Below, in pieces: positions 47,330 through 58,129 of a stretch of 64,000 bases of DNA. How positions within the stretch are numbered: position 1 is the stretch's first letter; every line of letters starts with the position of its first letter. Both the position numbers and the translations under genes were made by a program. The notes under the pieces were generated by a model, which was not told where the DNA came from, did not search any database, and saw only the letters and a program-made list of their open reading frames with translations. Source of the stretch: Vesta saturnalis (Eukaryota; Arthropoda; Insecta; Coleoptera; Lampyridae); contig JARFJB010001980.1 in the NCBI GenBank assembly GCA_036346205.1, positions 863,100 through 927,099 on the forward strand, given 5' to 3'.

Positions 47330-48560
47330 TCATTTATCCAAAATTTTAACATTGTTAAAGGCTATTGAATGCCCAATTTGGTTGGTATGTACAGATAAGG
47401 CGCACCTTTGTAATCTTCTAGTGAAATCACTATTATGTAAAGCGATCCTACTTTTCATCCTCTGAGATGTTTGGCCAACGTAGGTGCCATTACAGTTATT
47501 ACACTGTAGTTCATAAACTACATTCCAATTCAGGGTTTTCGGTGTTTTATCTTTGGTCTTAATGTACAGTGCCGAAACCTTTTTCATATTGTATATGGCT
47601 ATATTAACGCTTCATTTTACTAGTTAAATCTTTTATGTTAGGTAAAGTTCCAATATTTGTATTCTGAATGTCTGTCGGTCCATTATTACTTAGGGAATCT
47701 CGAGGGGTTCACGCTGTAACGGTTTGTCAACCAGGTCAGAAATAGAAGTTTCACCACCATACTTTTGGATACGATATCTTTAGTAACATGTGTAATAAAA
47801 TATCTAAATTTTTACCAATAAATAAAGGATGAAAAATTTTAAATATTCTGTTTTTCACTTTTTTGATAAAACTAATTCTCATCTTAATTGAAGGATCTGA
47901 TAAGTAATTAATAAATTTATTTGACGCTGTATCTTTACTATAGCAATCCAGTTTGATAGTGTCCCCGAACCAATAAATTATAGTATCTAAAAATGGTACT
48001 CAATATGTATTATCTTCTTCTTCAACAGTAAATTGAATATGCTGATTGTAACTATTAATCTTACCAAATAGATTCACAACATCCAGTGGAATAATTACAT
48101 AATTTTGGGGAAGTTTGAAATAGTTAATCACTTCAGCAAATTCGAAAGAGTCTTTAACATAATAATCATTATTTTTGTTATAAGCTGCTTTTAAAGTATC
48201 TGATATAAATTTTGACAAATGGACTTTGAATACTTGCAACTATAGGTCATAATGGTACTTCAGGTTTGTGAACCGTAAATTTTTGGGGAAACTGAATTAT
48301 AACGTTTCATCTGCTTGGCTTGTTGTTGACCTATTGCATTTTTATGTATAAGGGTGGATCTGTATGTATTGCATTTATTTTGTATTGTTATGGTGGGATC
48401 TCTCGGTATTAATCTAAAACTATCGTTGTTGATTATAGCTTTCATTTTCCGAATGTAATCTAATTTATTAATTATTACTGTGATAACATTTTTATCACTG
48501 TTAAGAACTATTAAATATGAGTTATCTTTAAAAAATCTCTAACCTCCTTGTACATTGTCA
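47330..48560 (-). pseudogene. Penelope-like element remnant 5
   Basis: Read downward from 48560. Fragments of the N-terminal RT approach (VLNSDKNVITVIINKLDYI) come first, then RLIPRDPTITIQNKCN and NSVSPKIYG (remnant of the IYGLPKIHK block, about 48270). DYYVKDSFEFAEVINYF and VIIPLDVVNLF (RT motif A with its Asp, about 48080) follow. A deletion removes the YVDD block: NLFGKI runs into HIQFTVEEEDNTY. After stops comes VVYELQCNNCNGTYVGQTSQ (47520-47460), the GIY-YIG start, followed by ALSVHTNQIGHSIAF. A PLE of a different subgroup (CNNC form). Confidence 0.75.
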
Positions 48561-48655
48561 GTCTGAAAGGTCACATTTTTGTTTCTGTGTAGGTGATTGG
48601 TGATAATACTAGTGATTTTGGTAAAAAGGGCTGACCGGTAGAAAAGTTACACCCT

Positions 48656-48991
48656 AAAAGAGGGAGGGAGGGGAGAGGGAGGGGAGGGAGAGGAGGAGAG
48701 GGGGGGAGGAGAGAGGGGAGGGAGAGGAGAGGGGAGGGAGAGGGAGGGAGAGAGGAGAGGGGAGAGGAGGAGAGGGGAGGAGGGAGAGGGAGAGGGGAGA
48801 GGGAGAGGGAGAGGGAGGGAGAGGGAGGGAGGGAGAGGGAGAGGGAGAGGAGAGGGGAGAGAGGGAGAGAGAGGAGGAGAGGGAGGGAGAGGAGAGGGAG
48901 GGAGAGAGAGGAGAGAGAGGAGAGGAGGGAGAGAGGAGGAGAGGGAGGGAGAGAGAGGGAGAGAGAGGAGAGAGAGAGAGAGAGAGGAGAG

Positions 48992-49043
<52 letters not shown>

Positions 49044-49145
49044 GAGAGAGAGGAGAGAGAGGAGAGAGAGGAGAGAGGAGAGAGAGGAGAGAGAGGGAGA
49101 GAGAGGGAGAGAGAGGAAGAGAGAGGGAGAGAGAGAGAGAGAGAG
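48656..49145. repeat. 490-bp polypurine (GA/GGA)n tract
   Basis: The plus strand contains essentially only G and A, graded from GGGAGG-rich at the left to pure (GA)n at the right. Long reading frames across it (poly Ser-Leu-Pro) are artefacts. Confidence 0.97.
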
Positions 49146-49179
49146 TGTGTGTGTGTGAGCGTGAGTGAGTGTGTGTGTG

Positions 49180-49212
<33 letters not shown>

Positions 49213-49415
49213 TGGTGCGTGCGTGGGTGCGTGCGTGGGTGCGTGCGTGGGTGCGGACGTGTGCGTGTGCGTGTGCATGTGTGTGCGTGTGCGTGTGTTT
49301 GTACGTGTGCGTGTGCGTGTGCATGTGTGTGTGTGTGTGTGTGTGCGTGTGCGTGTGCGTGTGCGTGTGCGTGTGCGTGTGCGTTTGCGTGTGCGAGTGC
49401 GTGCGTGTGTGTGTC
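49146..49415. repeat. 270-bp (TG)n-derived tract with GTGC variants
   Basis: It directly continues the polypurine tract. Alternating purine-pyrimidine throughout, mainly TGTG and TGCG. Frames across it (poly Val-Cys) are artefacts. Confidence 0.97.
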
Positions 49416-49679
49416 ACTAATAAAATAATGGTTTGATAGTCAAACACTGTATAATTTGATAAAATTTGCTATATTTCAATTCCGGTTGAAACCTTCATCA
49501 GAGTTTTTATAATAAAACATATATTTATAATAACATCCGAGATTGTGTGGAGATAAAGCTACTACACATCTTTTATTTCGGTATTTATCGACAGATGTGT
49601 CTGTAGAAATGCGAAAAATGAACGAACCTTTTTGCACTTAAATGTACTTATCATTGACGACTAGAATGGTGAAATAAAA

Positions 49680-50515
49680 AATCCACTAGAAGATCCGGCC
49701 TATCAACCCATCCATTCGGATCCTACAACTTACTAAAAAAGAACCGCAAGGATGAAAACCAAGGCAACACACGTAGAAACAGAAATACACAACAACATTG
49801 TTCCACGGTAGAAATCAGCAAAATGCCCAAAGTGTTATGGTTTGCCGAAAATACACAAGAACGGGGTTCCTTTAAGACCGACTGTTAGCAATATTGAATC
49901 ACCACTTCAGCAACTAGAGCGGAAGATTACGTAAAGGATGCAATCCACATCATCTAGTTGTTGAAGAAACACAGCGTTACTAAAGATCGAATACTAGTGA
50001 GCTTTGACGTGGTATCTTCAGCCGACATAGTGAATTTAACAGAACTCTACCTCAGTGACACATACTTCTTTTGCCAGGAGCAAAGATACAAAGAAATAGA
50101 AGGAGCACCAATGAGAACTAGCTATTGCACATCTATTTCTTCAAGATTTTGAAACTCGAGCCTTGAAAACGGCGACATATAAACCTGCACTTTAGCTAGG
50201 ATACGTAGAAGACACTTTTGTCAAATGGACACATGAAATGAAAAAACTAAACATATTCTTAAAACAAATAAACAACGTACATACTAATATAAAGTTCAAT
50301 ATGGAGATAGAAAAGGACAAGCAACTGCCGTACCTCTATGTACTACTATATAAAACCGATAATGGGGAACTATGGCATACTGAGAATAGAACAGCAACAC
50401 ATTACGGTGGATACCTTCACGACAACTTGCATCACGACCCTACACGGGTCCAGTCAATCATAAAAACGTTGGTGACGAGATCGAAAAGACGCATTGTAGA
50501 AATCACATAAGGTCG
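49680..50515 (+). pseudogene. Penelope-like element remnant 6 (RT part)
   Basis: Shifting plus frames give CYGLPKIHKNGVPLRPTVSN (about 49838), DRILVSFDVVS (RT motif A, about 49985), LYLSDTYFFC and YKEIEGAPMRT (relatives: GVAMGS). YVEDTFVKWTHEMKKLNIFL follows at about 50200, where the catalytic YVDD has become YVED. Then EIEKDKQLPYLYVLLY and TATHYGGYLHDNLHHDP. No endonuclease part is visible; the sequence ends shortly before the fold-back element. Confidence 0.75.
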
Positions 50516-50599
50516 ACTTTGAAAATGCTAAAATAATCGCCAACATAGAGCGCAAAACGCAACGAATAAATTAACTATTAATTAATTCATAAGAGAGGC

Positions 50600-51055
50600 C
50601 AAACCAACTTTGCTTTCAAAAATTCCTGTCTGATTTAAATTAAAGCTTGCAAAACCAACTTTCATTTCAAAAATGCTGGCTTGATTTAAATTACAGTTTT
50701 TCAAATACCAACTTTAATTTAAAAAATACTGGCTTGGTTCAAATTACAGTTTGAAAAAACCAATTTTCGCTTCAAAAATACCGGTTTGATTTAGGTTACA
50801 GGTTGCAAAAACCAACTTTCATTTCAAAAATACCGGTTTGATTTAAGTTTCAGTTTGAAAAAATCAACATTATTTTAAAAAACACCTTTTTATTTCAGTT
50901 ACAGCTTGCAAAAACCAACTTTCAATTAAAAAATACACGCTTGATTTAACTTACATCTTGCAGAAGACAACTTTTAATTCAAAATACCGACTGGATTTAA
51001 CTTAGAACCTGCACATTCAAAAATGATTGTTTGATTTAGCTTACAGTTTGAAAAA
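50600..51055 (-). repeat. Left 52-bp array, ~9 units
   Basis: The unit on this strand reads CCAACTTTCATTTCAAAAAT, then ACTGGCTTGATTTAAATTAC and a short link. Units are diverged (roughly 10-25% by eye). Confidence 0.88.
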
Positions 51056-51719
51056 AGTCGGACAACATGCGAAAGAAAACCCTGTATTGTCGTATATAAT
51101 CGAATTTGTCTCTTAATTGGCAATTTGAATACCGCATAATATACAGGGTGCTATGTTTAAAAAAAGAAGATATTTTGCAATTAGTCAATGTTGGAAACAC
51201 CGTAAAGCGATTCAGGAATTCTAAATTGGCTCCTGTAGGTTAAGATTGTCGTCTCACCTCTGATTGAGTTATCGTTTCTCGATTTCCTGTACCACCAGTA
51301 ATACGGGCTTCCAACCACCACCAGTAAATAGTTTTGATTGCATGTACCTGTCTGTTTGATCATCGTCACAGAAATCAAAGCACAGATCAGGAAGCACACA
51401 GCACAGTACGTGAGCCACCGGCGGGGCGTATAGAAAATCTTATCCAAAGTTTGTTTGCTACCGGTAGTGGTTCAAAGTCCGTATTACTGGTGGAACACGA
51501 AAGAGGAACAAGATTACTTAACCAATCAGATGTGTTGCGGCCATCTTAATCCACAGGAGTCAATTTATAATGCCTGAATCGCTTTACAGTGCTGCCAAAT
51601 TATACTGATTGTAAAATGTTTGTTTTTTTTAATTCAACACCCTGTATATTTTGCGGTATTTAAATAGCAAATTAATAGACAAATTCAACTGTATACTACA
51701 ATATAAGATTTTCTTGCAC

Positions 51720-53445
51720 TTTGTACGACTTAGCTTTTGCAAACTGTATGTTAAATCAAATCAGCATTTTTAGAATTGAAAGTTGAATTTTGCAGGCTGT
51801 AAGATAATTAAAATCGGTATTTTCGAATTGAAAGTTGTTTTTTCAAGTGGAAAGTTAATTCACACAGATACTATTGAAATGAAAGTTGGCTTTTGCAAGC
51901 TGTAACTTAAATCAAGCCAGTACTTTTGGACAAAGGTTGGCTTTTCCAAACTATAACTTAAATCTAACCGGTATATTTGACATGAAAATTGGTTTTTGCA
52001 GACTGTAACTTAAATTAACGCTGTATTTTTGAAAATGAAAGTTGGCTTTTGAAAGCTGCAACTTAAATCATACCGTTATTTTTGGAATTAAAGTTGGTTT
52101 TTCCAAGCCATAAGTTAAATCAAGCCAGTATTTTTGAAATGAAAGTTGGTTTTTGCAAACTGTAAGTTAAATCAAGTCAGTCTATGTGAAATGAAAGTTC
52201 GTTTTTGAAAAACTGTAATTTAAATCACGCCAGTATTTTTGAACGGATAGTTGGTTTTTGCTAACTGTAACTTAAATCATACCGGTATTTTTGAAATGAA
52301 AATTGGTTTTTGTGAGCTGTAAGTTAAATTAAGCCAGCATTTTTTAAATGAAAGTTGGTTTTTGCAAGCTGTAACTTAAATTAAGCCAGAATTTTTTTTA
52401 ACTAAAATTGGTTTTTGCAAGCTGTAACTTAAGTTAAGCCAGTATTTTTCAAATGAAAGTTGGTTTTTTCAAGCTGTAACTTAAACCAGGTCAGTATTTT
52501 TGAAACGAAAGTAGGTTTTTTCTAGCTGAAACTTAAATCGAGCCAACATTTGTGAAATGAAAGTTGGGTTTTGCAATCTGCAACTTAAATCAAGCTAGTA
52601 TTTTTGAAATGAAAGTAGGTTTTTTCCAGCTGAAACTTAAATCAAGCCTGTATTTATGAAATAAAAGTTGGTTTTTCCAAGCTACAACTTAAATCAAACC
52701 GTTATTTTTGGAATGAAAGTTGGTTTTTCCAAGCTATATGTTAATTCAAGCCAGTATTTTTGAGATGAAAGTTGGATTTTGCAAACCGTAACTTAAGTCA
52801 AGCCAGTATTTTTGAATTGAAAGTTGGTTTTTGTAAACTGCAACTTAAATCAAGCCAGGACTTTTGAAAATAAGATTGGTTTTTCCGAGCTATAACTTAA
52901 AACAAACCATTATTTTTGAAATGAAAGTTGGTTTTTGAAAGCTATAACATAAATCAAGAGAGTACTTTTGTAACAAAAGTTGGTTTTTGCAAGCTATGAC
53001 TTAAATCTAACCGGTATTTTTGATATGGAAATTGGATTTGCAAGCTGTAACTTAAATTAAGCCTGTATTTTTGAAAATGAAAATTGGCTTTTGGAACCAG
53101 TATTTTTGAAATGAAAGTTGGTTTTTGCAAGATCTAACTTAGATCAAACCGTTAATTTTGAAATCAAAGTTGGTTTTTCAAGCTGTATCAAATCAAGCCA
53201 TTATTTGTGAAATTTACAAGCTGTAGCTAAAAAAGGTCCAGAATTTTTGAAATTAAGGTTGGTGTTTCCAAACTGTAATTTAAATCAAGCCAGTATTTTT
53301 GAAATGAAAGTTGTTTTTTCCCAGCTATGAATTAAATCAAGCGAGTACTTTTGGAATGAATGTTGTTTTTGTCAAGCTGTAACTTAAATCAAGCCAGCAT
53401 TTTTGAAATAAAAGTTGGTTTTTATACACTGTAACTTAAAACAAA
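51720..53445 (+). repeat. Right 52-bp array, ~33 units
   Basis: The unit reads AAGTTGGTTTTTGCAAGCTG, then TAACTTAAATCAAGCCAGTA and TTTTTGAAATGA. It is the inverse of the left-array unit. A few units are shortened (near 53090 and 53200). Confidence 0.9.
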
Positions 53446-53450
53446 ATAAC

Positions 53451-54303
53451 TATCAAGTGTTCGTAAAAAGAGCGTACACGTCATAACTGTATTTTCAAGG
53501 TCTGTTTGCCTTTTACGTAATTAGGTAATTAGTGGGATTTTCCAAGCGTGTCAAAGGTATTTGAATGGTGAAAGGATTTTATTCTCGGTACATAACTAGG
53601 GAAATCCAGAAAATATTTACTTTTTATTAATGATTGGGGAAAAGTTTAAGTCCTTTGTCTTGAATTTATTCCTATATTAGTCTAGGGCTGTAGCTGTCTT
53701 ATGACAAGGGGCGATGTCCTATAGCGGTCCTACAAGATGGAGTCGGCGCTCATATAATACTATTCCAAATTTCAAGTTATCCCGCCGTAAACAAGAGGGC
53801 CCAAGCAGAAGGGCGAAGCCCCAAGAGCAAGTTCCTGAGTTCTATAGCTGTCTTATGAGATGGAATCGGGCCCATTATAAAAATAATATTTTAAATTTCC
53901 CGTCATAGCAACTAAAAAATGGCCTCTACCATGGATCTACCAACCATGCTACAAAACGTCCCCTGAAAATGGTCGATACCCTTCCGCGTTTACACACGAA
54001 AAAATTCAGACATCAACGTCTGCACATGCGCTGACTTATCAGTGAGTCCACCTAGAAACCTTTGAAGCTATGCGCTAGTGGCCCCTTCTACTTGAAAATT
54101 CTCGTCCATTGTCACTTTGGAGTAGTAAATATGTCCAAGAGTTCCACCGATATTTCTGTTTTTAATCGCCGTAAAACAACAAATTTCGTAAGGTGACCTT
54201 GATCGTTTAAGATAAATCTGTAATTCCTATCGGCCTGAGTTTGGAGATCAATTAAATCAACTTAACACCTTGAATTTAGGTCGGCAGAGAATTGGATTTA
54301 TAA
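53451..54303. other. Unassigned DNA with a ~121-bp duplication
   Basis: Two diverged copies of a block containing TCTATAGC.GTC.TA..AGATGGA.TCGG occur at about 53718 and 53840 and differ by indels. The rest (to 54303) shows no gene. Confidence 0.5.
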
Positions 54304-54590
54304 CTAAACCTGCGTTTTTGTTTTTGATTTCTTTTCACAAGTTTCACAGGGACTAAAGAACAGCATAATGGATTCAATGGTGACCTTATATTTCTCATTT
54401 ACTCCTTTAATCATTTTTTTGCGTCCACCGTCACCGATATTATAAAGAACAGCGAATATTTCGTCTATAGCAACGAAATACTTAATGTTTTTATTACCTT
54501 CAGTAGGTGGAGAAATGAATTTCTTGTCTTTCCCTACTGTGATAACATCAAAACGTTGCAAACTCCTATAATCAAGATATTTTCATTTAC
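54304..54590 (-). pseudogene. Integrase zinc-binding (H2C2-like) domain fragment
   Basis: Read from about 54590: LQRFDVITVGKDKKFISP, then IKYFVAIDEIFAVLYNIGDG and GRKKMIKGVNEKYKVTIESI, then SPCETCEKKSKTK. The pattern RYDV..VG..KLI, then H(x3)GHGG, then CxxC is typical of the region just upstream of the integrase core in KRAB-A-domain-2-like proteins and Ginger-type transposons. Both expected His positions are replaced here (LYNIGDGG), while CETC is kept. The integrase core itself is not present downstream. Confidence 0.5.
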
Positions 54591-54649
54591 AATATTCATT
54601 AATATGTAGGTAATCAAACTTCTCCTTCAGTGTTAAATTCATTAATCAA

Positions 54650-55733
54650 GATAAGTTTATTGGGAAATGCGGGCAATTACGTAGGTCAAAAAGTGAGAAA
54701 CCCTTTGTTAATGTGTCAAGCTTTCGGAATGATTTGTTCCTTTATCAAGACAAGCTACACATATAAATGTGTTTATAAATCAAAATAATACTAAGAACAT
54801 ACCTAATGTGAGTTAAATAATGCGGTTAAAAGCAGAACTAACGATAGGAGTTATGAAGAACCTAAAAGGAATTGACAGTGTGTCAATAGTGAAACTAAAT
54901 CAAATATGATATAATATACATGGCTGATTACGTATTAAAAGCATTAACAACGCTAAGTGTTTTGAGATCAAAAAAAAATTGTAAGGAAAATAAATAGCAA
55001 TTTGATTAAAACTATGTTCATAAGATAAACTACTGCTAAGTTTATTAATATCTGATCTCTTATTAAGAGAAATGTATTAGGGAGAATCACATCTCATAAA
55101 AGTGAGTGCAAAAGGAAAATTATTTCATGTGGCTTAGCTGAGCATGTTATGCAACAGAACTATGAAATGAATTTCAATGAAGTTACTATGTAACGAAAAT
55201 AATTCAACTAAACGTCTTTTTCGTGAAATGCTCTGCGTTAATGAGCAATTAATAAACAATAAGATATTAATAAACTTATCTTATGAAAGTAGTTTTAATC
55301 AAATTGCTACTATAATTAATTAATGAAATTTTATCTCTAAAATGTGATAAGCTTTTACTTAACATTGTCCATTTTTCTAGTAATTCTTTTTAATGTTATT
55401 TTTCCTTTTTCTTTATCTTATAACAATTAGCATTGTTAATATTTTTAATAAGTAATCAACCATGTATATTGTCACATTTTATTTAGTTTTACTATTGACA
55501 CACTGTCAATTCTATTTAGGTTCTTCATAGCTCCTAGTGTTAGTTTTGCTTTTAACTTTATCATTTAACTCACGTTAAGTAACTTCTTAGTATTATTTAA
55601 TTTATAAATACCTTTAGTAATATTTGGATCTTGTCTTGATAAAAAAATAAAGCATTTAAAAGCTTGACAAATTAACAAAGGATTTTTCAGTCTTTATACT
55701 ACGTAATTGACTGCATTCCCCAATAAATTTATC
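54650..55733. mobile_element. ~1.08-kb long-hairpin element (arms ~400 bp)
   Basis: The left arm from 54650 (TTTATTGGGAAATGCGGGCA) is repeated inverted at the right end (55733). Matching continues inwards to about 55060 and 55258: AGGTTCTTCATAGCTCC and ACACACTGTCAAT on one side, TAAACTTATCTTAT-type blocks near the centre. The loop is about 200 bp. No ORF. It is likely a non-autonomous DNA transposon. Confidence 0.75.
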
Positions 55734-55764
55734 ACTCAAGATATTGCCCACGTACTTATATTCA

Positions 55765-55770
<6 letters not shown>

Positions 55771-55848
<78 letters not shown>
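55771..55848. repeat. (TA)n microsatellite, ~78 bp
   Basis: Pure TA, 37 bp outside the right end of the long-hairpin element. Confidence 0.95.
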
Positions 55849-55851
<3 letters not shown>

Positions 55852-58129
55852 GTTTGAATTGGCTTTTGATAATGGCGACTTATACAATTTGTGAAGGAAT
55901 TATAATTATATTTAGTTTGGGAATATAAATTTTAAATGTATGTAATTATGATTGTGATTGAAGTAATATTTTAACTTTTATTATTTATATTATTATAATA
56001 TTGCACCGTACTAGCTCAGAATCTCAATATGGGGATAGGGATCAAGGAATTGAGTTGAAGTTATTAATTTTGAATCTGAAAATGTGTATAAGAAAAATCC
56101 TTTATGTAATTGAATTGCAAGTATACAAATTGTTCTGAATGTAATTTGCTATTAAACGCATGCGTTAAAATGAACTTAAGTAAAATTATTAACTGTCAAA
56201 GATGTCATATACTTAATTTAGAAAATTTAATGTTTAGAACCAAAATGAGAATTTAGAAAAAGAAAGGAAATTATTATCCTTACAGGCGTTTACACAAGTA
56301 AATATTTAAAATTCTTAATCAATAACATACATGTAACAAATATAAATTGCAGGGAAATATCAATGAATAGGGTTATAAAGATTTGACTCACATATACTGT
56401 CCTCACGGTTGATTGCTGTCTTCGGATACCCCAGTTGGATGTAGGCAATGTCCACTTGAATACGGTTGTTACCAATACCCTAAACTGCTATCTCGGTTCT
56501 CGGTTGTCGAAGACACCAACTTCCAAAATTAAAGATGTTTTCACCAAAAACGGCAAACTCCAACCACTTATTTATTACGGTAACTTTTTATTTAAATGAT
56601 TTTACAGCTTAATGAGTGATATCGTTTAAAATATATGTTTAAATATCCAAGATTTTTGTTGATAACACTTTTATTTTAGCTACCGATAATAATTTTTATT
56701 TAAAAGGAATTGTCCGAAGAAATAAAACAAACTTTGACCAAATAAGAATGGATTTTAATTTGGTAAACAAGAATTAATTTAAATTGGAAAACGCAAAAAC
56801 AAATCTTCACAAAATCGTAACATCAATTAATCGAACAAAATTATTTTTCAAAACGACAGGTATCGGAGACCGAATTATTTATTTCTAACCGTCGATATAG
56901 AAACAAGTGCTCTCGAAAATATTCTTCGAAACGTAAAACTTCTTGACGAAATTAAATTAGGTTATGTACTCACAAATTTCACAACACTGTTTTAACCTTT
57001 TACACTTTTGAACAATTTCTAGAGAGAGAGTGATTTCCTGAGCGCTTGCTTTTATATGTTTCTGGTTGTTACCAAAATTTCATTTATTTTACAGCCATAT
57101 TGCAAATGTAACTATGGCTATGATTGGTGGATCGAAATTGAAAATTGGACACAAATGGAAATTTGGCCGTAACTTTCTTATGCATAATCGGAATTGAAAA
57201 TTAAAAACGGAAATGAAAACTAAGCAAAATTCTGAACAAAAAGACACCTAACAAGCTATAATTCCTAACATTAATATACGAAATAACTTAATCTACCTTA
57301 AATAAGCTTCTAACTATTTACACTTACAAGCTACACTAAAACTAATTGCAAAAATGGAATTCTGAGAACTTTTTACATAAGAATACATATCTTTTGTGTT
57401 CGAAATATTTAATTTACAGAAAATTTCAAGCTTTTGTAATATTAGCTTAAATTCACCTCAGAATTAACATAATTTTGCGGAGATAAGCGCTGTATCCTTA
57501 TAAAAACTATGTCAAAATAAGAATAAACATTTATTATTTGCTTTAAGAGCAAAATCTAAGTGTAATAATTTGGAAAAAGTATGAAATTATATAAAAAACC
57601 TGCAAATTATGACCTAACCAAACTTAAATCTAAAAATGAAAATAATTTATATTTAAAAATGTTTTTGACACTTAAAATGTTATGTTTAAGGTTTGTACTT
57701 ATTGTCTTTACTATTCTCACTAATTATTTGCAATGCATAATGTTATATAATGTTGCATTGAAAAGGTTTCATCGTCTAACACTCTTTTTAAATGTTTCAC
57801 TATAAAAATGTACGGCACTATAAATGTTTGTATACCAAATTGTTCTATATGTTGTTCTTAATGTTAATCTTGTAACATAATTTTTGTCACTAACTTGCTT
57901 CCAAAAATATGTGCGAAAAATGTCTAAACTGTCCATATTATAACCCTTTTATTAAATTTTTGTATTTCCTGCATTCAAAAACTAGACATACCTTATCCCT
58001 AACATAATCCTAACTATATAGTCCATGTTTAAACACCTGTAAAATGTCCACTTGCCAAATTACCTTTGAAAAATTGACTTTTATTGCAATAATGGCAATA
58101 CTAAAATGCCTTTACGAAAATGGTGATAT
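55849..58129. other. AT-rich non-coding DNA
   Basis: No gene, TIR or tandem repeat recognised in 2.3 kb. Short frames at 56290-56475 (minus) and 57581-57805 (plus) are probably chance. Confidence 0.45.

Larger units (their letters stand above)
50600..53450. mobile_element. Fold-back element with minisatellite arms
   Basis: A left array of about 9 copies (50600-51055) and a right array of about 33 copies (51720-53445) of one ~52-bp unit lie in opposite orientation. Between them, 51056-51720 is itself an inverted repeat. The outer part has ATACAGGGTG near 51142 and its inverse near 51645. Inner pairs share TAAAGCGATTCAGG and then ACCAGTAATACGG, leaving a loop of about 130 bp near 51325-51455. 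The plan resembles Drosophila Foldback/Galileo-type elements, whose TIRs contain tandem repeats. No transposase is encoded. Confidence 0.8.

Noticed and set aside
48571..49447. 235- and 266-codon frames rich in Ser, Leu, Pro or Thr-His
   Set aside because: They are translations of the GA and TG microsatellites.
51181..51549. Opposite-strand frames in the fold-back core
   Set aside because: They fall in a palindrome, show no family resemblance, and frames on both strands mirror each other.
50600..53450. CRISPR-like array
   Set aside because: The 52-bp units are contiguous and diverged, with no unique spacers and no cas genes; the arrays also occur in opposed orientation.
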